A stretch of 5,710 nucleotides of DNA from Actinomyces sp. (GCA_003697065.1 RFFY01000094.1:1-5710), one strand, 5' to 3'; counted from the stretch's first letter, positions 1 through 5,703 are shown. Notes: generated by a model from the sequence alone, not told the origin. Program-made: numbers and translations.

Positions 1-40
1 AGGGGGGAGGGGGGAGCCGGAACGTAAGGGGCGAGGGGGG
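1..40 (+). other. G-rich tract downstream of the prenyl synthase gene
   Basis: Immediately after the prenyl synthase stop, the plus strand has four runs of at least four G: 2-7, 9-14, 28-31 and 35-40. This meets a loose G-quadruplex pattern with loops of 1, 13 and 3 bases. The plus strand is the template strand for the leftward genes. The window edge cuts the region, so the next gene is unknown. No hairpin with a T-run is seen here. Confidence 0.5.
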
Positions 41-1084
41 TCAGGTGTCGCGGGCGACGACGTAGTCGGCGATGGCGGCCAGGGCCCGGCGGGCGGGGCC
101 GTCGGGCAGGCCGTCCAGGGCCGCCTGGGACCGGTCCAGGAGCTGGGCGACCTCGGCCTCGACGGCGGCGACGGCGCCGGTGTCGAGCATCACCTGCTGG
201 ATCGCCGCCACCCCGTCCTCGTCGAGATCGGGGCCGATGCCGTCGAGCACGGCTGTCTGGGCGGGGTCGGCGAAGTGCCGCGCCCGCGCCAACAGCAGGG
301 TCGGCTTGCCCTCACGCAGATCCTCCCCGACGGGTTTGCCCGTCACCGCCGGATCACCGAACACCCCCAGGAGATCGTCGACGAGCTGGAAGGCGACACC
401 CAGGGGTGTGCCGTGGGCGGCCAGGGGCTCGCTCATGTCGGGGCGTCCGGCCAGGGCCGCTCCGAGCTGGAGGGGGCGCACGACGGTATAGCCGGCGGTC
501 TTGTGGGCGACGATGGTGCGGGCACCCTCCTCGTCGACACCGCCGCGGGCGGTGCCCAGCACGTCGAGGTACTGGCCCATGTTGAGCTCGCTGCGCAGCT
601 CGTCCCACACCTCGCGGACCGGGTCGTCGACGGGACCCAGCACCCGGTCGGCGAGCACCATCGCCATGTCACCGACGAGGACCGCCACCGCCTCCCCGAA
701 GCGTCGGGCCTCGCCCCGCCATCCCTCGGCGGCGTGGCGTTCGATGAAGCGCCGGTGCACCGTGGGCTGGCCACGGCGGGTGGCGGATCCGTCCATCACG
801 TCGTCGTGGGCGAGGGCGAAGGCGTGCAGGAGCTCCAGGGCGCAGCCGGCCTCGACCGGGGCGGGATCGTCGGGGTCGCCGCCGGCCGCCACCCAGCCCC
901 AGTGGCAGTAGGCGGGGCGGATCCTCTTGCCGCCGGCGGTGACGAGGGCGCTCAGGGCGGCGAGGGGCTCGTCGAGGGCGGGGTCGAGGTCCCGCCACCG
1001 TCGCCGTTCGGCGTCCAGGATCTCGACGAGGCGGGTCTCGACACGACGGGCGACGTCGACGAGAGCCGGCGGAGCGGGGGTCAC
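41..1084 (-). CDS. All-trans polyprenyl diphosphate synthase (IdsA/GGPP synthase-like)
   Basis: This cytoplasmic, Mg-dependent enzyme condenses isopentenyl diphosphate with allylic diphosphates to build longer prenyl diphosphates for carotenoids, quinones or membrane lipids. The 347-residue product has the family motifs in order: GGKRIRP (51-57), first Asp-rich motif DDVMD (94-98), GQYLD (170-174), a KT pair (195-196), and FQLVDDLLGVFGD (232-244) followed by TGKP and GEDLREGKPT. The second Asp-rich motif is DDLLG, not classical DDxxD; this variant is familiar from actinobacterial Ids proteins. Phe89, five residues before DDVMD, suggests a product near C20, but chain length is inference. The frame stays open for 156 more codons upstream, but that part is Arg/Pro-rich shadow of xseB and xseA. 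The GTG overlapping the xseB stop as GTGA, with GGAG seven bases upstream, is the likely start. It is the last gene of the xse block visible here. Confidence 0.93.
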   Translation of the reverse strand: MTPAPPALVDVARRVETRLVEILDAERRRWRDLDPALDEPLAALSALVTAGGKRIRPAYCHWGWVAAGGDPDDPAPVEAGCALELLHAFALAHDDVMDGSATRRGQPTVHRRFIERHAAEGWRGEARRFGEAVAVLVGDMAMVLADRVLGPVDDPVREVWDELRSELNMGQYLDVLGTARGGVDEEGARTIVAHKTAGYTVVRPLQLGAALAGRPDMSEPLAAHGTPLGVAFQLVDDLLGVFGDPAVTGKPVGEDLREGKPTLLLARARHFADPAQTAVLDGIGPDLDEDGVAAIQQVMLDTGAVAAVEAEVAQLLDRSQAALDGLPDGPARRALAAIADYVVARDT

Positions 1085-1410
1085 GGCTCGGCTCCGCCCT
1101 CCTCGAGCGGAAGGACGGGAGCGTCGGGACCGGCGCCGTCGTCGGGGGTGGGGGCGCCGAGGCCGGCGACCACGCGTTCGACCGTCACCCGGGCGGCGTC
1201 GATGCGCGAGCGGCAGTGGGCGATGAGGGCGGCCGCCCGTTCCACCCTCCGGGTGAGGATGTCCACGTCGACGTCGTCGCGTTCGAGCTCGTCGAGGATG
1301 TCCTCGAGTTCGGCGAGCGCTTCGGCGTAGCCCAGGGACGCGACGTCGCCATCGTCGGTGCCGGATCCGACCGTCCCGGGTTCCGCCGCGGCGTCGTGTG
1401 GGTCGTTCAC
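1081..1410 (-). CDS. xseB: Exodeoxyribonuclease VII small subunit
   Basis: XseB is the small subunit of exonuclease VII; in known systems several copies bind each XseA, and the complex degrades single-stranded DNA to oligonucleotides in the cytoplasm. The product is 109 residues. Residues 26-82 form the family core: a SLGYAEALAELEDILDELE helix, a short acidic turn (DDVDVD), then a second helix with RRVERAAALIAHCRSRID. This is the usual two-helix hairpin, including the conserved Cys-Arg. The N-terminal 25 residues and the acidic, Gly/Pro-rich tail after residue 84 are low-complexity and make it somewhat longer than the roughly 80 residues typical of the family. It starts with GTG overlapping the xseA stop by four bases (GTGA), with GAGG seven bases upstream. 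Its own stop overlaps the prenyl synthase start in the same way. Coupled translation with xseA would help balance subunits, which is inference. Confidence 0.93.
   Translation of the reverse strand: MNDPHDAAAEPGTVGSGTDDGDVASLGYAEALAELEDILDELERDDVDVDILTRRVERAAALIAHCRSRIDAARVTVERVVAGLGAPTPDDGAGPDAPVLPLEEGGAEP
1092..1104 (-). promoter_or_regulatory. Shine-Dalgarno region of the prenyl synthase gene
   Basis: Within the last codons of xseB the minus strand reads GAGGAGGGCGGAG. The final GGAG is seven bases before the GTG at 1084, and the stronger GAGGAGGG is twelve bases before it. This decides the start: the frame is open far upstream, but only this GTG has both a ribosome site and the four-base overlap. 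Confidence 0.6.
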
Positions 1411-2819
1411 TGCTCGTCCTCGGTGTCGGCGCCCGGGGTCCGCCGGGGGTGCACGGCCTCGATCGTACCGGTGAGGGTCCCGTCGGCGAGGATCGTCGTG
1501 ACCGACTCGCCGGGCGTGACCTGACCCGTCGAGCGCACGACCGTGCCGTCACCGCGGCGTGTGATCGACCATCCCCGGTCGAGCAGGCGCACGGGATCGA
1601 GGGCCCGGCGGCGCAGGTCGACGGCGTCGAGGTGGCGCCGGGCCGCGGCGAGGCGCCGCTCGGCCCGGGCGGCGAGGGTGGCCGAGCCGTGGGTGAGACG
1701 CCGGTCCGCCCCGGCGACCCACGAGAGCGAGCGCCGGGCCAGTCGATCGGCCAGATGGTCGAGATGGGAGGCGGCGCGCACGTCGGCGGTCGCCGCCACC
1801 CGCACCAGGCGACGCGCCCGCCCGTCGAGCTCGTGACGGTGGCGCTGGGCGAGGACGTCGCCGCGGTGTCCGAGGCGCCGGTGGTGACCGTCGAGACGGG
1901 CGGTGGCGGTGTCGAGGGTCCGCCGGGCGGCGGGGCCGATCCGGGCGACGGCGTCGTCGAGCCGGCCCCTGGCCTCGGCGATCACCGACACCACGAACTC
2001 GGCGGCGGCGGTGGGGGTCGCCCGGGCGGTGTGGGCGACGAGGTCGGCGACCGACTCGTCGATCTCGTGACCGATGCCGGTGACCACGGGGACGGGGCAG
2101 GCAGCGATGGCCCGGGCCACCGTCTCGTGGTCGAAGGCGGCCAGGTCGGTGCGGGCACCGCCGCCCCGCACCACCAGGACGAGGTCGACATCGGCGGCGG
2201 TGACGGCGTCGAGGGCGGCGACGAGGGAGCGGGGGGCGTCGGCGCCCTGGACGAGGGCGTCGCATTCGACGAGGGTGACCCCGTACCCGGCGTTGGCGAA
2301 GACGCGGTGCACGTCGGCGGCGGCCGCCGAGTCGCGGGCGGTGACGAGACCGACGCGTCCGGGCAGCACGGGCAGGGGGAGGCGCCGGTTCAGCTCGGTC
2401 AGCCCCTCGGCCCGGAGGCGCCGCAGCACGGCCTCCTTGTCGGCGGCGAGGCGAGCGATGGTGTAGCTGGGGTCGATGGTCGTCATCCTCAGCTGGAGCC
2501 GCCCCTGGGGCGCGTAGAAGGCGACGGCGGCCTGGATGCGGATACGGACCCCGTCGCCCATCTTGACCGCGCCGCCGTGGCGCCTCAGGAGGGCGTTCAC
2601 CCGACGGCGGGCGTCGTCGAAGAGCACCACCGCCACCCGGGCCACCGGCGCCCGGCCCGCTTCGGGGGCGGGCTCGACCAGGTCGAACCAGCGCATGCCG
2701 TTGCGGCCTTCGGTGTAGTTGGCGATCTCGCCTTCGACCCACAGGCCGTAGGGGAAGGCCTCGTCGAGCAGACGCCCGAGCAGGTCGGCGAGCTCGGCCA
2801 CCGTCAGGGTGTGCTCCAC
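1407..2819 (-). CDS. xseA: Exodeoxyribonuclease VII large subunit
   Basis: XseA is the catalytic subunit of exonuclease VII, acting with XseB on single-stranded DNA in repair and recombination. The 470-residue protein has an N-terminal OB-fold DNA-binding domain (about 4-115, with LWVEGEIANYTEGRNG near 26-41), a catalytic domain (about 120-280), a long Arg-rich helical region likely to be coiled coil (about 280-407), and the usual C-terminal segment DPVRLLDRGWSI...G..V.S...V.PGE (408-438). Catalytic-domain landmarks are AAAADVHRVF (165-174), VRGGG (217-221), GIGHEIDE (248-255) and RATPTAAAE (266-274). Asp169, Arg218, His251 and Asp254 line up, with near-identical spacing, with residues known to be essential in the E. 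coli enzyme (D155, R205, H238, D241). Start is GTG, giving a normal N terminus (TLTVAELADLLGRLL). It lies 48 bases after the esterase stop, with no Shine-Dalgarno but a TAGCGT hexamer seven bases upstream. Length is usual for the family. Confidence 0.96.
   Translation of the reverse strand: MEHTLTVAELADLLGRLLDEAFPYGLWVEGEIANYTEGRNGMRWFDLVEPAPEAGRAPVARVAVVLFDDARRRVNALLRRHGGAVKMGDGVRIRIQAAVAFYAPQGRLQLRMTTIDPSYTIARLAADKEAVLRRLRAEGLTELNRRLPLPVLPGRVGLVTARDSAAAADVHRVFANAGYGVTLVECDALVQGADAPRSLVAALDAVTAADVDLVLVVRGGGARTDLAAFDHETVARAIAACPVPVVTGIGHEIDESVADLVAHTARATPTAAAEFVVSVIAEARGRLDDAVARIGPAARRTLDTATARLDGHHRRLGHRGDVLAQRHRHELDGRARRLVRVAATADVRAASHLDHLADRLARRSLSWVAGADRRLTHGSATLAARAERRLAAARRHLDAVDLRRRALDPVRLLDRGWSITRRGDGTVVRSTGQVTPGESVTTILADGTLTGTIEAVHPRRTPGADTEDEQ
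1418..1421 (-). promoter_or_regulatory. Shine-Dalgarno site of xseB
   Basis: GAGG lies seven bases before the xseB GTG, inside the last codons of xseA. Together with the GTGA overlap it supports the chosen start. Confidence 0.5.
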
Positions 2820-2826
2820 GACCGTG

Positions 2827-2832
2827 ACGCTA
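2827..2832 (-). promoter_or_regulatory. Candidate -10 hexamer TAGCGT for leaderless xseA
   Basis: TAGCGT fits the actinobacterial TANNNT -10 consensus and ends seven bases before the xseA GTG, which has no Shine-Dalgarno. This is the spacing expected if transcription starts at the first base of the start codon. No -35-like element is obvious. If real, it would make xseA-xseB-prenyl synthase a transcription unit separable from serB-esterase. Confidence 0.4.
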
Positions 2833-2845
2833 GCGGTCGGTGCCG

Positions 2846-2860
2846 GCCCGCGGGGCGGGC
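2846..2860 (-). terminator. Short GC hairpin between esterase gene and xseA
   Basis: GCCCGC and GCGGGC form a perfect six-base stem around a three-base loop, eight bases past the esterase stop on the minus strand. There is no T-run after it. It may weakly attenuate read-through into xseA, or be chance pairing in GC-rich DNA. Confidence 0.25.
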
Positions 2861-2867
2861 GTCGGGG

Positions 2868-3881
2868 TCAGGAGCCGGTGAAGAAGTCGAGCACGGCCGC
2901 CGTCGCGTCGAGGTCGCGGCTGGCCCCGGGACGGGTTCCGCCGGGCCAGGGGTGACCGGCTCCGGCGACGACGACGAGGCGGGCGGAGGTGGCGTCGCGG
3001 CAGTCGTCGTAGCCCGAGGTCGTGAGCGGGCCCGAGGTGGTCGCGGCCACCGGGGTCCGACAGTCGAAGGCCCGGGCCCACATCTCGAGGGTCTCGGCCA
3101 TGGAGCGGTAGGAGACGGCGACGACGCTGCGGGGCCCGCGTCCGCCCTCGAGGGGATGGTGCTCGTCGGCGTCGCCGTGGATCGCCAGCAGGTCGACGCC
3201 GTGATCGGGGGTGCAGGCGCCGGTGATCTCCAGGGAGCCGGCCACGGGGGCGATGGCGGCCACACGGGAGGCGCGGGCGCAGGCGTAGGCGAAGGCGAGC
3301 ATGGCGCCGTTGGAGTGCCCGGTGACGTACAGGTGGCGGACACCGGCCGCGGCGTCGACGGCATCGACCACGGCGTCGAGGAAGGCGATGTCGTCGACGT
3401 CCTCGCGCACGGCGCTCCCACAGCACCGGCCGGCGTTCCAGGTCCGCACCCGAGGCCCCAGCGGGGAACGCAGCTCCCGTCCGTCGGGGAAGGCGACGAC
3501 GAAGCCCCGCTCGGTGGCCCGGGTGTCGAGGCCGGTGATGTCGGCGAACCCGTCGCCCGAACCCAGACCGCCGTGGAGCGCCACGACGAGGTCGACGGGG
3601 CCGGGGGGCGCGGGATCGGGAACGTCGAGGCGGTAGGTGCGCTCGACGCCGTCGAGGGTCAGGGTGTGGTGGCTGGTCCCGGCGACGAGGCCGGGCGTGT
3701 CCGGAGACGTCGCGGGCGGGGGCGAGGGGGCCGGCTCGTCGCCGGACCCTGGCACCGAGGAGCTCGTCGCCGTGGTGTCCGGTGAGGCCGGCGTCGCCGG
3801 CTCCGAGCGGAGGCGACCGCAGGAGGTCGTGACGACCAGGGCGGCCACGAGGGCGACGACGAGGCGGCGCTCGATCATCAC
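2868..3881 (-). CDS. Secreted LpqC-like esterase / PHB depolymerase-family lipoprotein
   Basis: This is a predicted extracytoplasmic alpha/beta-hydrolase of the polyhydroxybutyrate depolymerase/feruloyl esterase group (LpqC-like). Residues 1-20 form a signal peptide: MMIERR, a hydrophobic stretch, then VVTTSCG. Cys21 is a plausible lipidation site, although Thr at -3 is a weak lipobox. A Ser/Pro/Thr-rich linker (about 27-65) follows. The fold shows an oxyanion HGG (103-105), TWNAGRCCGSA (147-157) with DVDD (161-164), the nucleophile elbow GHSNG (188-192, Ser190), HGDAD (235-239, probable acid Asp239) and GAGHPWPGG (307-315, His310). Six more cysteines (153, 154, 201, 223, 274, 294) suggest disulfides, which fits export. 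The serB stop overlaps both possible starts: GTG at 3881 (GTGA) and the adjacent ATG at 3878 (TGATG). No Shine-Dalgarno is visible, so re-initiation after serB is likely. The natural substrate cannot be told from sequence; PHB depolymerase is only a family name. Confidence 0.88.
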   Translation of the reverse strand: MMIERRLVVALVAALVVTTSCGRLRSEPATPASPDTTATSSSVPGSGDEPAPSPPPATSPDTPGLVAGTSHHTLTLDGVERTYRLDVPDPAPPGPVDLVVALHGGLGSGDGFADITGLDTRATERGFVVAFPDGRELRSPLGPRVRTWNAGRCCGSAVREDVDDIAFLDAVVDAVDAAAGVRHLYVTGHSNGAMLAFAYACARASRVAAIAPVAGSLEITGACTPDHGVDLLAIHGDADEHHPLEGGRGPRSVVAVSYRSMAETLEMWARAFDCRTPVAATTSGPLTTSGYDDCRDATSARLVVVAGAGHPWPGGTRPGASRDLDATAAVLDFFTGS

Positions 3882-5104
3882 GGAGCGGGCGGATCGGGGG
3901 CGGTCGGGTCGGCCCGGTCGGCGGCCTCGACGTCCTCGCGGCGAATGCCGAGCAGGAACAGCACGGCGTCGAGGTAGGGCACCCGCAGGGCGGTGTCGGC
4001 CACCTCGCGCACGACCGGCTTGGCGTTGAAGGCGATACCGAGCCCGGCGACCTCGAGCATGTCGATGTCGTTGGCCCCGTCACCGACGGCGACGGTCTGC
4101 TCCCGTGGGATCCCGAGGCGGTCGGCGAGCTCGACGAGGTAGCGGGCCTTGGCGGCCCGGTCGACGATGCCACCCACGAGACGGCCGGTGAGGCGACCGT
4201 CGACGAGCTCGAGCCGGTTGGCGTGGGCGTGGTCGATCCCGAGGCGACGCTGCAGGTCGTCGGTGAACACCGTGAAGCCGCCGGAGACGATGGCGGTCGT
4301 GTAGCCGAGGCGGCGCAGGGTACGCACGAAGGTCCGAGCGCCGGGGGTGAGGCGCAGGTGCTCGAGCGCCCGGCGGACGGCGGCGGTGTCGAGACCGGCG
4401 AGGAGGGCCACCCGCGCCCGCAGGCTGGCTTCGAAGTCGAGCTCGCCCGCCATGGCCCGGGTGGTGAGATCACGGACCTCGTCGAGGTGACCGGCCTCGG
4501 CCGCCAGGAGCTCGATGGCCTCGTCCCGCACCAGGGTGGAGTCGACGTCGAGGACGACGAGACGCTTGGCCCGCCGCCCCAGACCCTCGGCCTGCACGGC
4601 GACGTCGAGACCGCTGTGGCGCGCCGCGGCCCCCAACAGAGCCGCACGGAGCTTGGTGGGATCGCCCCCGCGGACCAGCAGTTCGTAGCTCATCACCGGA
4701 TAGCGCGAGAGACGCACGATCCGGTCGATGTTGGCCCCGGCGTCGGCGATGGCGTCGGCGGCGGCGCCGAGCTCGGCCGGGGTCAGTTCGGGGCCCAGGA
4801 GGGTGACGACGTGGCCGGCCGTCGCGTGTTCGGCCAGGCTCGGCGGCTCGTCGCCGAGCACGTCGAAGTCGACGTCGATGCCGCGCTCCCACCCGAACAA
4901 CAGGAGGTTGCGCAGCAGGTCGCGGCCCTCGGGGACCTCGACCACCAGCCCCAGGGTGAGGCGTCCCCGGATGACGATCTGTTCGATGTCGTGGACCCGG
5001 GCACCGGCGGCGTCGAGCACGGCCATGAGGCCGGCGGTGATGCCGGGGTGGTCGGGACCCGAGACCCGCACGAGGATCGACTGGCCGTCATCGACCGCGC
5101 TCAC
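3878..5104 (-). CDS. serB: Phosphoserine phosphatase with two N-terminal ACT domains
   Basis: SerB hydrolyses O-phospho-L-serine to serine, the last step of the phosphorylated serine pathway, in the cytoplasm. The 408-residue product matches the mycobacterial SerB2 layout: ACT domain 1 (about 8-85, starting ILVRVSGPDHPGITAGLM), ACT domain 2 (about 98-172, starting VVTLLGPELTPAELG) and a HAD phosphatase domain (about 180-390). HAD motifs are DVDST (186-190; nucleophile Asp186, acid Asp188), Glu195, Arg231 in SLRARV, SGG (274-276), Lys319 and GDGAND (341-346). Their spacing matches the well-studied Methanocaldococcus enzyme (D11, D13, E20, R56, S99, K144, D167, N170). The ACT domains probably sense an amino acid such as serine; that is family knowledge, not visible here. 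A Pro/Asp/Ala-rich tail follows residue 392. The start is GTG, 60 bases after the SLH gene, with no Shine-Dalgarno but a TAGCCT hexamer six bases upstream. It overlaps the esterase gene by four bases. Confidence 0.96.
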   Translation of the reverse strand: MSAVDDGQSILVRVSGPDHPGITAGLMAVLDAAGARVHDIEQIVIRGRLTLGLVVEVPEGRDLLRNLLLFGWERGIDVDFDVLGDEPPSLAEHATAGHVVTLLGPELTPAELGAAADAIADAGANIDRIVRLSRYPVMSYELLVRGGDPTKLRAALLGAAARHSGLDVAVQAEGLGRRAKRLVVLDVDSTLVRDEAIELLAAEAGHLDEVRDLTTRAMAGELDFEASLRARVALLAGLDTAAVRRALEHLRLTPGARTFVRTLRRLGYTTAIVSGGFTVFTDDLQRRLGIDHAHANRLELVDGRLTGRLVGGIVDRAAKARYLVELADRLGIPREQTVAVGDGANDIDMLEVAGLGIAFNAKPVVREVADTALRVPYLDAVLFLLGIRREDVEAADRADPTAPDPPAP

Positions 5105-5110
5105 GGTCCC

Positions 5111-5116
5111 AGGCTA
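5111..5116 (-). promoter_or_regulatory. Candidate -10 hexamer TAGCCT for leaderless serB
   Basis: TAGCCT matches the actinobacterial -10 consensus TANNNT. It sits exactly six bases before the serB GTG, so transcription would begin at or next to the start codon. No Shine-Dalgarno is present, which fits a leaderless mRNA. No convincing -35 element is seen about 17 bases further upstream. Any six-base match is weak alone; the placement and the similar arrangement at xseA raise its value. Confidence 0.4.
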
Positions 5117-5117
5117 G

Positions 5118-5144
5118 GCGGCCGGCGTCCCCGGGCCGGGCCGC
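5118..5144 (-). terminator. GC-rich imperfect inverted repeat between SLH gene and serB
   Basis: GCGGCC at 5118-5123 pairs with GGCCGC at 5139-5144. Two further G-C pairs are possible (5124-5125 with 5136-5137) around a bulged G at 5138. It lies in the 60-base gap, just upstream of the serB TAGCCT hexamer. It could add to a terminator with the hairpin at the SLH stop. In DNA this GC-rich, a pairing of this length can also arise by chance. Confidence 0.25.
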
Positions 5145-5161
5145 GACGAAGTACCCCCCCG

Positions 5162-5178
5162 GGATCAGGCGCTGATCC
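5162..5178 (-). terminator. Hairpin at the end of the SLH gene, candidate terminator
   Basis: A perfect inverted repeat, GGATCAG with a three-base loop and CTGATCC, spans the last codons and the TGA stop of the SLH gene; the stop lies inside the stem. On the minus strand it is followed by CCGGGGGGGTAC, with no T-run, so it is not a classical intrinsic terminator. U-less hairpin terminators have been proposed in actinobacteria, but the evidence here is structural only. Confidence 0.35.
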
Positions 5179-5692
5179 GGACCCAGGTGCCGCAGCCGTC
5201 GGACTCGAAGGCGACATCGCTGGGAGCGATCGCCACCGTGACCGTCGCGCCCGGATCCCAGTTGTCGTTCTGGATGATGTCGGCGAAGCTCCCGCCGAGC
5301 CCCGACAGGCGGGCGAAGTAGCAGTTGATCGAGCTCGTGGGAACCACCGTCCGGTAGGTTCCCGGCACGATCTCGCTGCCCACGAGCCAGACGCCGTCAC
5401 CGGGGATCACGCCCCCGGTGGGTGAGGGTGCGGGACCCACGATGAAGCGGTCGTAGAAGCGCTTCAGGAAGGTGACGACCTCACCCCGGGTCACGGGGGC
5501 GTCCGGCGCGAAGGAGGTCGGTGTCCGTCCCGTGGTGATGTGGTTGTCCTTCGCCCACTGCACCGGACCGGCATAGAAGCGGTTGGCATCGACGTCGGTG
5601 AACCCGGCGACGGTCGCGCCGGCCATGGCGGCACCACCCAGAGCCAGGACCGCGATGACGACGGCGACGACGGTACGTAGTCGTGTGCTCAT
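5165..5692 (-). CDS. Small secreted SLH-domain protein with C-terminal beta-rich domain
   Basis: Residues 1-24 are a signal peptide: MSTRLR, a hydrophobic core, then AAMA, with likely cleavage before GATVAG. Residues 31-81 form one S-layer-homology repeat (FTDVDANRFY, QWAKDNHITTG, FAPDAPVTRGEVVTFLKRFYD), a module that usually attaches proteins to cell-wall polymers. A Pro/Gly linker (about 86-100) leads to a C-terminal domain (101-175) with VWLVGSEIVPGTYRT, INCYFARLSG, DIIQND and SDGCGTWVRI. I recognise this domain as recurring in secreted actinobacterial proteins but cannot name a function. Cys124 and Cys167 are the only cysteines and may form a disulfide. Only one SLH repeat is present, where classic S-layer anchors often have three. 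The start is ATG with GAGGAG five bases upstream, the only ATG-plus-strong-SD start in the window. A sampled line is 63% G+C, lower than the 75% sampled in xseA. Its molecular role is unknown. Confidence 0.87.
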   Translation of the reverse strand: MSTRLRTVVAVVIAVLALGGAAMAGATVAGFTDVDANRFYAGPVQWAKDNHITTGRTPTSFAPDAPVTRGEVVTFLKRFYDRFIVGPAPSPTGGVIPGDGVWLVGSEIVPGTYRTVVPTSSINCYFARLSGLGGSFADIIQNDNWDPGATVTVAIAPSDVAFESDGCGTWVRISA

Positions 5693-5697
5693 GTGTA

Positions 5698-5703
5698 CTC
5701 CTC
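5698..5703 (-). promoter_or_regulatory. Shine-Dalgarno site of the SLH-protein gene
   Basis: On the minus strand GAGGAG lies five bases before the ATG at 5692. It is a strong match to the anti-Shine-Dalgarno sequence and supports this start. The window ends soon after, so the promoter of this gene is not visible. Confidence 0.8.

Noticed and set aside
275..1330. A 351-codon open frame on the plus strand, opposite the prenyl synthase and xseB
   Set aside because: It has no recognisable domain and is antisense to a complete prenyl synthase with both Asp-rich motifs.
1085..1552. A 156-residue N-terminal extension of the prenyl synthase
   Set aside because: The residues are Arg/Pro-rich shadow of xseB and xseA. 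The enzyme is full length from the GTG at 1084, which has a ribosome site.
1740..2000. Possible tandem repeats or a regulatory array in the GC-rich 3' half of xseA
   Set aside because: The apparent repetition comes from Arg/Ala-rich helical heptads coded with G/C-ending codons; no repeat unit of constant length is present.
1549..2742. A 397-codon open frame on the minus strand overlapping xseA
   Set aside because: It is Arg/Pro-rich low-complexity sequence in another frame of xseA, with no motif.
1398..3785. A 795-codon open frame on the plus strand, opposite xseA and the esterase gene
   Set aside because: Its product is Gly/Val/Asp-rich with no recognisable domain, and it runs antisense to two genes with clear catalytic motifs. 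Long antisense open frames are expected where third positions are nearly all G or C.
2830..4647. A 605-codon open frame on the minus strand overlapping the esterase gene and serB
   Set aside because: It reads as Ser/Pro-rich and then Arg-rich low-complexity sequence in the wrong frame, while the true frames carry HAD and hydrolase motifs.
4223..5425. A 400-codon open frame on the plus strand, opposite serB and part of the SLH gene
   Set aside because: It is low-complexity with no domain and is antisense to well-supported genes, so it is a GC shadow.
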